Below, in pieces: positions 55,037 through 63,763 of a DNA stretch of 64,000 bases. A model generated the notes under the pieces. That model ran no database searches, had not been told where the DNA came from, and was given only the letters and a program-made list of their open reading frames with translations. Position numbers and translations under genes: made by a program. Position 1 is the stretch's first letter, and each line of letters opens with the position of its first letter. This stretch comes from an uncultured Bacteroidales bacterium (GTDB lineage Bacteria; Bacteroidota; Bacteroidia; Bacteroidales; UBA932), in contig CALUQB010000006.1 in NCBI GenBank assembly GCA_944322815.1, forward strand, positions 1-64,000. Reading direction: 5' to 3'.

Positions 55037-58000
55037 ATGAAAAAGATATTTTCAATATTGTCCGCAGGACTTTCGGCAGTCGCCCTTTCGGCTTTGGCAA
55101 CGGGCTGTGTCGAAGAAGTCCCTGAAGTGATCGAGGAGCTCGAACTTGCGAACGTGCTCACTCCAAGCAGCACTTCGGCTGTGGTGGATGCATCTACGGG
55201 AACGACGGTGAATTTCACCTGGACAAACTCGAATGCAGCCAACTATCATCTTGAAGTCTATGCTTTCGATCTGGATGCCGCCCCTGCATCAGCCGCAGAA
55301 ATCACTGATGATGTCCTCGCCGGAATGACTCCGGTGGTGGATACTGATGTAGCCCCGTCTGAGAGCGGAAGCTCTACCAGTTACAGGGCTGAAGGTCTGG
55401 AGCCGGAGATGAGCTACTATGCCCGTGTCTGCGCACAGTCGAGTGCCGACCCTGACGCCAAGACTGCAGGTGACTCAAAATGGGCTGTCTTCCCTTATCC
55501 TATCGATACGTACAGCGTGATGGACCAGCTCCCGTCTTTCAGTGTCAAGGAAAGGACTTCCACTTCCATTTCAGTACAGTGGACTGTCGAAGACGGTGAC
55601 GAATACGGTGTGAACCAGCTCAGGGTGTCTCCTCATCCTACCGATGCGGCTCAGGCGTTTCTTCAGGTCCCGGTAGAGAGCGGAGCTGTCGAAGCTACGG
55701 TCGAAGGCCTGAATCCTTCGGAGAAATACACTGTAGCCCTTCATTACAACAGTGCCAACCGCGGCCAGATGTTCGTCTGGACTACACCGGACTGGACAGG
55801 AGTAGCGGAAGCTGCAGATACTGCCACTTTGAAACAGTTCCTGCGTGATGCCGGCCAGAACGAAGATCCTTCTTCTCCTCTCAGAATCAAACTGACCAAC
55901 AGGGAAGTTCCGTATGATCTTGGTACGGTCGATGTCCTCGGACCTGTGGAAATCCTCGGAGAGCAGAGCGTGGATGGAGCCAGCCCTGTAGTGATCGGCA
56001 AGCTGAAACTTCTGCCGGCCCAGACTGACTATAAATATTCAGCTACGGACGGTACTCCTTCCACGATACCTGCCACTGTAGGAGCTACCTATCTGAGAGT
56101 CGAGGCCATAGAGTTCGACGGTGATTCCTATGCACAGGAAAAACCTCTGCAGGTCGACGGTGATTTCCCTGCAGAAAGTCCGCTTTCGATTTATGTCGTC
56201 AACTGTGATATTCACGGGTACAAGCACGGTATTTTCTATGATAATTCAAAGGTAGCTACTTATACCACTATAACCATTGAAAATTCCATGATTTCAGACA
56301 TCCTTGGAGACGGAGGTGACGGATTCGACATCAGGGCGGAAAGTACCGTCAACAATGTCACCATGAGGAACAACACGCTTTCAAACGGTATGAGATCGTT
56401 TATCCGTATTGACAAGGGTACGCTCGGTTCTCTCGTTTTCGAGAACAATACCGTGAACAACATCTGCAGTTTCGACAACAGCAACAACAAGGGTCTCTTC
56501 AATATACGAGCTGCGCTTTCAGGCGCTTTCCAGATCAAGAAGAACCTGTTCCTGAATCTGACCGGCGTTCCTGCCAGAACAGTAATGTTCCCGGCCCAGG
56601 CTGCCGCATTCCCTACCGAAGTGTCTGGGAACTACTATTACAATCTTGCGGATACATTCTTCTATGATAAGGAAGTGGATAAATGTCCGTCTTCTGATGA
56701 ATTCCCGGAAAGTAGTGCAGTCGCAGGCGGCGGTGCTGTTCTGACTGCAGATCCTTGCGAGAACAGTGTCAGGGGCATATTCAATGTCACCGATGCTGCG
56801 GTTCTGGCAGCACAGGCCGGTGACCCGAGATGGCTCGTGGCTTACGTTCCTGAACCTATGGCAGATCTGGTACCTGTAGAGTACGGTTACAAATGGAACC
56901 TTACGGACAAGAGTGCGTTCGGCCAGAGTGTCGATGCTACTTCCGTGATCAACAATCTCAAGTTCATCATCGATGAGAACCCTGTGAATATCCTCGACAA
57001 CGGTATGGAATTCACCGCGGAGGCTGCCCTCCAGTATGGCGGCGTGCCTACTGACTGTGCCATTTCATTCATGGTCAGCGGACCTGGTTCCATCTTCGCT
57101 TCTACTGCCCTGTCATCTTCCGGTTCATCCAATGATCATCTGACCGTGGCTCTCGGAGATGCAGAAGGAAACGGTGCTGAAGTCGTAGGTGCAGTATATG
57201 CAGGTGCGACGAACCAGAAGCTTGTGTTCGAAGATATTCCTGCCGGAGAAAACAGACTCGTCTATGTCTATGCATGCGGTCCTGTCGTACTCACGGCTAT
57301 GGAATGGTCGGATGATGTGAACACCGGAAGTTCCGCCCTCAAGGATCCTGAGGTGACTGCAGATGTTTCCACAGCCGGAGCACTCAAACTTTCATGGCCT
57401 GCAGTGGAGAATGCCGGAAGCTATATCATCAGTTTCGGTTCGAAGGAGGCGGATGCGGAATATGCTGAAGATGAATATACGGTGACTGCCACTTCACCTG
57501 AGTACACATGGGAGAACTTCCCGAGCGGTACATACACCGTGAACGTGCAGGCAGTTCCTGCAGAACCTGACAAGTTCGACAACTCTATGATCGTCGGCAC
57601 TTCCGTCACTGTCGCCGCTCCTGCACTCACGAACATGACGAGCGGAACCCTTACTCAGGACGATTTCAGGTTCATTTCAGCGGTAGTGGGTACTGACAAG
57701 CTTGCAAAGGGACATGTCATCACTTACAAGAATTTCATGTTCACTGAAAACAAGGGTGACAAGGTCTCGTTCGGAGTAGATTCCAATTTCGGCGCATATT
57801 ACAGCACCGGAGGCTCAAGTTCAGTCAAGGCTGATGCGGCTGAGGCATCCCAGACTATCAGATTCCTCGCAGCCGGGGCCGGGAAGCTGACAGTCGTTGC
57901 CACTTCTACATCTACGTTTGATCCTGAAAAGCCGCGGAGGGTAAGTTATGGTATAAACGGTACCAAGAGCGATGTCCTTTATGAGGTTCCTGGCAAACCT

Positions 58001-58675
58001 TCCGGAGCTTTGGATCCTGAGACTTCGACATTCTCATTTGATATCAGCGCAGCTGCCGGTGATGCGATAGACATCTATGGCGATGCCAATATCTATGTCA
58101 TGAATGTTACGTGGGAACCTTCCGGCCAGCTTCCTCCTGTAGCCGGTCTGACTCCGGTCACTGAGGCAATGACATGGGGCGGTGACGTATGGGGCAAGTT
58201 TTATGAACTCCGTACAGATCAGTCAATCGGTTATGGAAAAGACTTTGCAATTGCAGAAAATTCGGCAGTCATAGATAACCTGATGATTTATGCCGGTGGT
58301 GAAGAATTCCGTGTCGCTGAGGGAAACGAGTATATCCAGCTGACTGCAAAAAGTTTTGATGAAGGCGCAGATCCGGCGACTTATGATAAGAGTTTCTTCC
58401 GGTTCAGAGCAAGCGGAAACGGCACCTTGACTGTTTCAGCCAGAGCTACAAACGGCAGCGGACAGCCTGAACGCAATATATATGTGGCTGTTGGCGGTTC
58501 TGCTGATGAAGTTACTGTAGGAACAGTTCAGGAAGGTGTGTACAATGCAGGAAGTTTTACCAAACTGGATCAAAGCTTTACCTGGAATATTACTGCCAAT
58601 AACGGAGATTCCATTACAATATTTGCAAATAACGCTTTGCGAATAGGTGAAGTCACCTGGACTCCTGCAGAGTAA
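55037..58675 (+). CDS. Large modular surface glycan-binding protein
   Basis: A 1212-residue lipoprotein (ATGCVEE, Cys near residue 24) third after SusCD, the usual slot for surface glycan-binding proteins. N-terminal FN3-like domains (about 35-260) are followed by a right-handed beta-helix region resembling DUF4957/DUF5123 (about 265-600), as seen in other pectin loci. An FN3 (about 770-860) and three similar beta-sandwich modules follow (about 611-760, 868-1038, 1045-1212), each ending in an xxVTW/MEW strand. No catalytic residues are evident, so binding rather than cleavage is inferred, but a lyase activity in the beta-helix cannot be excluded. Confidence 0.8.
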   Translation: MKKIFSILSAGLSAVALSALATGCVEEVPEVIEELELANVLTPSSTSAVVDASTGTTVNFTWTNSNAANYHLEVYAFDLDAAPASAAEITDDVLAGMTPVVDTDVAPSESGSSTSYRAEGLEPEMSYYARVCAQSSADPDAKTAGDSKWAVFPYPIDTYSVMDQLPSFSVKERTSTSISVQWTVEDGDEYGVNQLRVSPHPTDAAQAFLQVPVESGAVEATVEGLNPSEKYTVALHYNSANRGQMFVWTTPDWTGVAEAADTATLKQFLRDAGQNEDPSSPLRIKLTNREVPYDLGTVDVLGPVEILGEQSVDGASPVVIGKLKLLPAQTDYKYSATDGTPSTIPATVGATYLRVEAIEFDGDSYAQEKPLQVDGDFPAESPLSIYVVNCDIHGYKHGIFYDNSKVATYTTITIENSMISDILGDGGDGFDIRAESTVNNVTMRNNTLSNGMRSFIRIDKGTLGSLVFENNTVNNICSFDNSNNKGLFNIRAALSGAFQIKKNLFLNLTGVPARTVMFPAQAAAFPTEVSGNYYYNLADTFFYDKEVDKCPSSDEFPESSAVAGGGAVLTADPCENSVRGIFNVTDAAVLAAQAGDPRWLVAYVPEPMADLVPVEYGYKWNLTDKSAFGQSVDATSVINNLKFIIDENPVNILDNGMEFTAEAALQYGGVPTDCAISFMVSGPGSIFASTALSSSGSSNDHLTVALGDAEGNGAEVVGAVYAGATNQKLVFEDIPAGENRLVYVYACGPVVLTAMEWSDDVNTGSSALKDPEVTADVSTAGALKLSWPAVENAGSYIISFGSKEADAEYAEDEYTVTATSPEYTWENFPSGTYTVNVQAVPAEPDKFDNSMIVGTSVTVAAPALTNMTSGTLTQDDFRFISAVVGTDKLAKGHVITYKNFMFTENKGDKVSFGVDSNFGAYYSTGGSSSVKADAAEASQTIRFLAAGAGKLTVVATSTSTFDPEKPRRVSYGINGTKSDVLYEVPGKPSGALDPETSTFSFDISAAAGDAIDIYGDANIYVMNVTWEPSGQLPPVAGLTPVTEAMTWGGDVWGKFYELRTDQSIGYGKDFAIAENSAVIDNLMIYAGGEEFRVAEGNEYIQLTAKSFDEGADPATYDKSFFRFRASGNGTLTVSARATNGSGQPERNIYVAVGGSADEVTVGTVQEGVYNAGSFTKLDQSFTWNITANNGDSITIFANNALRIGEVTWTPAE

Positions 58676-58733
58676 TCACCGATGGTACATCAGCCAGATT
58701 TACTATAACCTGATTTATCTATTCATTATTGTT

Positions 58734-58756
58734 CGGCCGGGCCTCTCGCCCGGCCG
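58734..58756 (+). terminator. Terminator of the pectin locus
   Basis: CGGCCGGGC (58734-58742) pairs with GCCCGGCCG (58748-58756) around a five-base loop, followed by TCCTTTTT. It closes the SusCD operon. Confidence 0.85.
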
Positions 58757-58812
58757 TCCTTTTTCATCCTTTCAATCCTTGCTCCGGATTCCTGATCCGC
58801 AATCCAATCATC

Positions 58813-58935
58813 GCAGGACTAACCACGTTTCCACCCCTAATCGGCCTTAGTCAGACTCTACCCTGCAAGACTAACTGCGTTTTCGCCGCCAGGTGGCGTT
58901 GGTCCGGTATTCCTTGTTGCCAGTCTGGCCTTCCA
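58813..58935. repeat. Two imperfect repeats upstream of rhuM-like gene
   Basis: Two units begin GCAGGACTAAC (58813) and GCAAGACTAACTGCGTTTT (58865) and end in GTC-rich segments. The second ends in an AGTCTGG/CCAGAC hairpin. A third unit stands after the gene at 59871. The remainder of 58676-59005 holds no gene. Confidence 0.6.
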
Positions 58936-59005
58936 GACGAAATTAAACGTTTAATCTTTGGAAAGCTGGAGTGAATTTCAGAACTTTGAAGAAAACCAAT
59001 TCAAT

Positions 59006-59833
59006 ATGGAGGAACGAGGGGAGATCGTAATGTATCAGCCGGATTCGGAGGTGAAGCTTGAAGTCAGACTCGAAGATGAAACCGTATGGCTGAATAGACA
59101 GCAGATGTCAGTTCTTTTTGACCGTGACGTAAAGACCATCGGCAAGCATGTACAGAATGCTTTGAAAGAGGAGTTGTCAGGTATTTCAGTTGTCGCAAAT
59201 TTTGCGACAACTGCGGCTGACGGCAAAATATATAAAGTCCAATATTACAATTTAGATGTGATCTTGTCTGTCGGCTATCGTGTAAAATCTTATAGAGGTG
59301 TTGAGTTCAGACGCTGGGCAAGTAAAATTTTGAAAGAGTATCTGCTGAAGGGTTACTCAGTGAATCAGCGGTTGACACAACTGGAGAAACGGGTGTCCGA
59401 TACCGAAGAAAAAATCGATTTCTTTGTGCGCACCTCATTGCCACCAGTCGAAGGCATTTTCTACGACGGGCAGATCTTCGATGCCTATAAGTTCGCTTCA
59501 GATCTGATAAAGTCGGCCCGGAAGTCCATTCTTCTGATAGACAATTATGTCGACGAGTCCGTTCTTCTGATGCTCGGAAAGCGTGCGCCTGGCGTGACCG
59601 CAGAAATCTATACTCAGTCGATAAGCCGTCGGCTTAGACAGGATCTGGAAAAGTACAACAGTCAATATGAGCCGATAGAAATCCGTGTCTATAAAAACAG
59701 CCACGACCGCTTTCTGATTATAGACGGCGCGGACGTATATCACATAGGCGCCTCACTGAAAGACCTCGGCAAGAAAATGTTTGCCTTCTCGAAACTTGCC
59801 ATCCCTGCCTCATCCATTACCGGGTTTCTTTAA
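59006..59833 (+). CDS. RhuM-family protein with a phospholipase-D-like C-terminal domain
   Basis: A 275-residue protein. The N-terminal half (about 8-115) is the Virulence_RhuM region: EIVMYQPDSEVKLEVRLEDETVWLNRQQMSVLFDRD, then YYNLDVILSVGYRVKSYRGVEFRRWA, a KilA-N/ORF6N-like DNA-binding style domain. After a coiled-coil linker, a PLD-like domain has a single HKD-like motif, His-Asp-Arg-x4-Asp in NSHDRFLIIDGAD, with Lys replaced by Arg. Members often sit in restriction or defence islands, but none is here. The ATG at 59006 is chosen; a TTG at 58960 and an ATG at 59030 are alternatives. Lower GC and flanking repeats suggest transfer. Confidence 0.8.
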   Translation: MEERGEIVMYQPDSEVKLEVRLEDETVWLNRQQMSVLFDRDVKTIGKHVQNALKEELSGISVVANFATTAADGKIYKVQYYNLDVILSVGYRVKSYRGVEFRRWASKILKEYLLKGYSVNQRLTQLEKRVSDTEEKIDFFVRTSLPPVEGIFYDGQIFDAYKFASDLIKSARKSILLIDNYVDESVLLMLGKRAPGVTAEIYTQSISRRLRQDLEKYNSQYEPIEIRVYKNSHDRFLIIDGADVYHIGASLKDLGKKMFAFSKLAIPASSITGFL

Positions 59834-59870
59834 TGATCCGTTCAAACTGATTGTAGTTCTGCATTTCCTC

Positions 59871-59936
59871 GCAGGACTAACTGCGTTTTGCCCAGTACCG
59901 GTTTTAGTCCGACATTCCGCTTGATAGTCTGGAATT
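59871..59936. repeat. Third imperfect repeat, downstream of rhuM-like gene
   Basis: GCAGGACTAACTGCGTTTT at 59871-59889 matches the 58865 unit with one base difference over 19. Both continue into a ...GTCCG...ATTCC...AGTCTGG pattern. Confidence 0.6.
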
Positions 59937-59954
59937 GAGCTTTTATCAAAAATA

Positions 59955-59994
59955 TTGCAGGATACTCAAAATAACATTTCTGAGTATCCTGCAA
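59955..59994 (-). terminator. Terminator of the etfB-etfA-acyl-CoA dehydrogenase operon
   Basis: TTGCAGGATACTCA (59955-59968) pairs perfectly with TGAGTATCCTGCAA (59981-59994). Read on the minus strand, the stem is followed by TATTTTTG, as expected for a terminator of the leftward operon. Confidence 0.85.
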
Positions 59995-60051
59995 CAATAT
60001 TGGCGTGAGCCATCAAACCATCACCTTATTTGGCGATGCGACAGCACGTTG

Positions 60052-61758
60052 TTATTTGCGGTAGCAGGCCTGGTCATCCTTGTTGAAGTTCGCGATGAAG
60101 GCGTTGTGCTTCTCAACTTCGGCCTCGGCGTAGTTCAGGTAAACCTTGGCGGACTCGGTAAACATTTCCGGAGCACGGGTCGCATCCTGGATGATCAGGT
60201 GTGACATTACGCACACTGCAGCCATTTCGTAGAGACGGCGTGCCATCAGGTCAAGGAATTCCTGGTCAGCGGCATCCTTCACCAGATTCGTGCAAGCCTC
60301 GAACTTGTCAGCCATGACTTTCACACGCTCCAGCAGAGGCTTCATCTCCTCTGAACAAGCCACCTGCTCGTAGTCGCGCAACGTAGCCAGATATGAACCG
60401 TTCGTCACATAGCGGATGGCAGCCACTGTCTGCAGCTGTGTAGTACCCTCATAAATACTGGTGATACGTGCATCGCGATAGATACGCTGGCAGGCATATT
60501 CCAACATGAAGCCGCTTCCTCCATGCACCTGGATGCAGTCGTATGCATTCTGGTTCGCATACTCTGAGTTCATACCCTTGGCCAGCGGAGTGAAAGCGTC
60601 AGCCAGCCTTGCGTATTTCTTCTGCTCCTGTCTTTCTTCCGGAGTCAGTTTGCGCTCGCGTGCGATGTCGTCCAGAGCCTTGTAGATGTCCACATAGCGC
60701 GAAGTCTGGTACAACAGGGCGCGGCCGGCATCCAGTTTGGCCTTGATGGTGGACAGCATGTCATACACTGCAGGGAACTCGATGATGGCCTTGCCGAACT
60801 GCTTGCGGTCCTTTGCGTATGCCAGAGCCTCGTTGTATGCAGCCTGGCTCAGGCCCACACTCTGCGCGGCAATACCCAGACGCGCTCCGTTCATCAGCGC
60901 CATCACATATTTGATGAGACCCAGACGGCGCTCTCCGCAAAGCTCTGCTTTCGCGTTCTTGAACACCAGTTCGCATGTAGGGGAGCCGTGGATACCGAGC
61001 TTGTTCTCGATACGGCGCACATTCACGCCGCCGTCCCTCTTGTCATAGATGAACATGGACAAGCCTCGTCCGTCATGAGTGCCCTCCTCTGAACGCGCCA
61101 GAACCAGATGCAGGTCTGCATCACCGTTGGTGATGAAACGTTTTACACCGTTCAGTCTCCAACAGTTCTCCGCCTCATCGAATGTAGCCTTGAGCATTAC
61201 GCTCTGCAGGTCGGAGCCGGCATCAGGCTCGGTCAGGTCCATGGACATGGTCTCGCCTGCGCAGATACGCGGGATGAAACGGCTGTGCTGGTCCTCGTTT
61301 CCGAATTCGTAGAGAGTCTCGATGCAGTCCTGGAGCGACCAGATATTGCTGAAGCCGGCATCGGCTGAAGCCACGATCTCGGCACACATGGTGTAAGGCG
61401 TGATAGGGAAGTTCAGACCTCCGAAGCGGCGCGGCATGGTCATGCCGTTCAGCCCGGCCTTCACCATGGCATCCATGTTTACCTTGGTGCCGCTGGCATA
61501 TTCCACACGTCCGTTTGCGCAGTGAGGGCCTTCGAGATCCACACTTTCCGCATTGGCGGCTATGACCTCTCCGGTGATCTCTCCTGTGATTTCCAGGACC
61601 TTGTCATAAGAATCGATGGCATCTGCATAGTCCTGCGGTGCATAGTCGAACTCATTCTTGTCCCTGTAGTTCCGCTCCTTGAGCTCGCAGATGCGCTCCA
61701 TCATCGGATTGTTCAGATGATAGCGCAGTTCAGGGTGTTCTGTATAGAAATTTGCCAT
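60052..61758 (-). CDS. Acyl-CoA dehydrogenase
   Basis: A 568-residue FAD enzyme oxidising acyl-CoA to enoyl-CoA and passing electrons to ETF. Motifs are DLTEPDAGSDLQSVMLKA, KRFITNGDADLHLV, KLGIHGSPTCELVF, DRKQFGKAIIEF, VHGGSGFMLEY and the catalytic-base region SIYEGTTQLQT. It is longer than typical 380-residue members, with an N-terminal extension and a C-terminal helical domain, like the long acyl-CoA dehydrogenases of anaerobes. Substrate chain length is not determinable. It is the last gene of the etf operon, one base after the etfA stop. Confidence 0.92.
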   Translation of the reverse strand: MANFYTEHPELRYHLNNPMMERICELKERNYRDKNEFDYAPQDYADAIDSYDKVLEITGEITGEVIAANAESVDLEGPHCANGRVEYASGTKVNMDAMVKAGLNGMTMPRRFGGLNFPITPYTMCAEIVASADAGFSNIWSLQDCIETLYEFGNEDQHSRFIPRICAGETMSMDLTEPDAGSDLQSVMLKATFDEAENCWRLNGVKRFITNGDADLHLVLARSEEGTHDGRGLSMFIYDKRDGGVNVRRIENKLGIHGSPTCELVFKNAKAELCGERRLGLIKYVMALMNGARLGIAAQSVGLSQAAYNEALAYAKDRKQFGKAIIEFPAVYDMLSTIKAKLDAGRALLYQTSRYVDIYKALDDIARERKLTPEERQEQKKYARLADAFTPLAKGMNSEYANQNAYDCIQVHGGSGFMLEYACQRIYRDARITSIYEGTTQLQTVAAIRYVTNGSYLATLRDYEQVACSEEMKPLLERVKVMADKFEACTNLVKDAADQEFLDLMARRLYEMAAVCVMSHLIIQDATRAPEMFTESAKVYLNYAEAEVEKHNAFIANFNKDDQACYRK

Positions 61759-61759
61759 A

Positions 61760-62779
61760 TTATTTGCTGTGTGATTTATAGTACTTGATCATCTTTGGGA
61801 TTACCTCTTCTACAGTGCCGTTGATGACATAGTCGGCGATGGTGTTGATAGGAGCATTCTCGTCATTGTTTATGGAAATGATGATGCTGCTCTCCTGCAT
61901 GCCGGCGATGTGCTGGATCTGTCCGCTGATACCGCAGGCAATGTAGAGTTTCGGACGTACGGTCACGCCTGTCTGGCCGATCTGTCTGTCATGGTCAGCG
62001 AATCCGGCATCCACGGCTGCACGGCTGGCTCCGACTTCCGCATGAAGTTCTTTCGCCAGTTCGAAAAGCATGTCGAAACCTTCCTTGGATCCCATTCCGT
62101 AGCCGCCGGCCACTACGATCGATGCGCCTTTGAGATTGTGTTTGGCCTTTTCCACATGGCGGTCGATTACCTTGACCACATAGTCGGTCTCAGGTACATA
62201 TTTGGCTACATCGTGGCGGATAACTTCTCCCTTGTATTCCGGATCCAGGATCTCTTTCTTCATCACGCCTTCGCGTACGGTAGCCATCTGAGGACGGTGT
62301 TCAGGATTCACGATAGTCGCCACGATATTGCCTCCGAAGGCAGGCCTGATCTGGTAGAGCAGGTCCTTGTACACTTTCCCGGCTTTCTTGTCCTCATGAT
62401 CTCCGATTTCGAGAGCCGTACAGTCTGCGGTCAGGCCGCTGGTCAGGGCTGAAGATACGCGCGGACCGAGGTCGCGGCCGATGACAGTGGCTCCCATCAG
62501 GCAGATCTGAGGTTTTTCTTCCTTGAACAGGTTGATGAGGATGGATGAATGCGGCAGGGAAGTGTATGGGAACAGTCCCTCTGCATCGAAAACATGAAGC
62601 TTGTCCACACCGAAAGGCAGCACTTGCTTCTCTATGCCTTCGAGATTGTGGCCTGCGGCAATGGCTTCCAGCTGACATCCCAGCTGATTGGCCAGCTTGC
62701 GGCCCTTGGTCAGCAGTTCGAGGCTGACATCGGCAACGGTCGTGCCTTCTATTTCAAGATATACGAATACGTTGTTCAT
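61760..62779 (-). CDS. etfA: Electron transfer flavoprotein, alpha subunit
   Basis: A 339-residue ETF alpha subunit carrying the FAD. The C-terminal FAD-binding region is clear: VAGGYGMGSKEGFDML, GASRAAVDAGFADHDRQIGQTGVTVRPKLYIACGISGQIQH-type block and SIIISINNDENAPI. With EtfB it shuttles electrons from the acyl-CoA dehydrogenase. Whether it bifurcates electrons cannot be told from sequence by eye. It lies 10 bases after etfB. Confidence 0.95.
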   Translation of the reverse strand: MNNVFVYLEIEGTTVADVSLELLTKGRKLANQLGCQLEAIAAGHNLEGIEKQVLPFGVDKLHVFDAEGLFPYTSLPHSSILINLFKEEKPQICLMGATVIGRDLGPRVSSALTSGLTADCTALEIGDHEDKKAGKVYKDLLYQIRPAFGGNIVATIVNPEHRPQMATVREGVMKKEILDPEYKGEVIRHDVAKYVPETDYVVKVIDRHVEKAKHNLKGASIVVAGGYGMGSKEGFDMLFELAKELHAEVGASRAAVDAGFADHDRQIGQTGVTVRPKLYIACGISGQIQHIAGMQESSIIISINNDENAPINTIADYVINGTVEEVIPKMIKYYKSHSK

Positions 62780-62789
62780 GACTTCTCTC

Positions 62790-63683
62790 TTATCCTATCG
62801 TATGGTTTGCTAAAAGTTCTGTAATCAGGCCTTCCACATCCTGGTCGCTGCCTGTCAGCGTCTTGCTTTCCTTTGCCTGGAAAGAAATGTTCTGGATGGT
62901 CTTCACCTTGGTAGGGGAGCCGCTCAGGCCGCACTGCTCAAGGTCTGCATTCACGTCTGCTGTGCTCCATTCGGTGATGTTCAGGTACGGACGCTCGTCA
63001 TAAAGCCCGGCGTAAGGAAGCTCTGCCCCTTCTTTCGTGACGGCTGCCTTTTCCTGTGCACCCATGGCTCTCTTGTATTTCTGGACCAGCTTGGCATTCC
63101 TTGGACGGCAAGGCGCTGCACTTCCGTTGACCGTTATCACCAGCGGGAGAGGAGCTTCGACTGTCTCCACGCCGCCGTCGATATGACGCTTGATGATAAC
63201 TTTTTTCGCCTCTTCATCCACGTTGAGAATCTCCTCAGCATAAGTTACCTGCGCCAGACCCAGCTTTTCAGCTACCTGCGGACCTACCTGGGCTGTGTCT
63301 CCGTCGATAGCCTGACGTCCGCCGATGATGAGGTCATATTCTCCGATTTTCCGGATGGCTGTCGCCAATGCGTATGAGGTAGCCAGAGTGTCGGCTCCTG
63401 CAAAAGCCCTGTCAGTCAGCAGATAGCCTCCGTCAGCTCCGCGGTAAAGTCCCTCGCGGATGATTTCGGCGGCCCTGCCAGGTCCCATGGTCAGCATGGT
63501 CACGGTAGAGCCGGGATGCGTCTCTTTCAACTTCAGAGCCTGCTCCAGTGCATTCAGGTCTTCAGGGTTGAAGATAGCAGGAAGAGCCGCACGGTTTATG
63601 GTACCTTCGGCTGTCATGGCATCCTTCCCGACATTCCGTGTGTCGGGAACCTGTTTTGCCAATACTACGATTTTCAAACTCAT
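62790..63683 (-). CDS. etfB: Electron transfer flavoprotein, beta subunit
   Basis: A 297-residue ETF beta subunit with KIVVLAKQVPDTRNVG, NPEDLNALEQALKLKE, ADTLATSYALATAIRKIGEYDLIIGGRQAIDGDTAQVGP (the AMP/FAD signature) and RPRNAKLVQKYKRAM. First gene of etfB-etfA-acyl-CoA dehydrogenase on the minus strand. Confidence 0.95.
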   Translation of the reverse strand: MSLKIVVLAKQVPDTRNVGKDAMTAEGTINRAALPAIFNPEDLNALEQALKLKETHPGSTVTMLTMGPGRAAEIIREGLYRGADGGYLLTDRAFAGADTLATSYALATAIRKIGEYDLIIGGRQAIDGDTAQVGPQVAEKLGLAQVTYAEEILNVDEEAKKVIIKRHIDGGVETVEAPLPLVITVNGSAAPCRPRNAKLVQKYKRAMGAQEKAAVTKEGAELPYAGLYDERPYLNITEWSTADVNADLEQCGLSGSPTKVKTIQNISFQAKESKTLTGSDQDVEGLITELLANHTIG

Positions 63684-63721
63684 GTTCTAAAATTTATTTT
63701 TATGATAATAATTGTCAATTC

Positions 63722-63763
63722 ATTGTCCTCCGGACAATTTAAAATCCCAATCTTGCAAAAATA
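63722..63763 (-). promoter_or_regulatory. Promoter -7 box and leader hairpin of the etf operon
   Basis: Minus-strand TATTTTTG at 63763-63756 is the -7 box; no convincing -33 is seen. Downstream in the predicted leader, ATTGTCC/GGACAAT (63722-63738) forms a 7-bp hairpin that could be an operator. Confidence 0.5.

Noticed and set aside
58813..59936. Integron cassette with attC sites
   Set aside because: The repeats do not fit the RYYYAAC/GTTRRRY core pattern and no integrase is present in the window.
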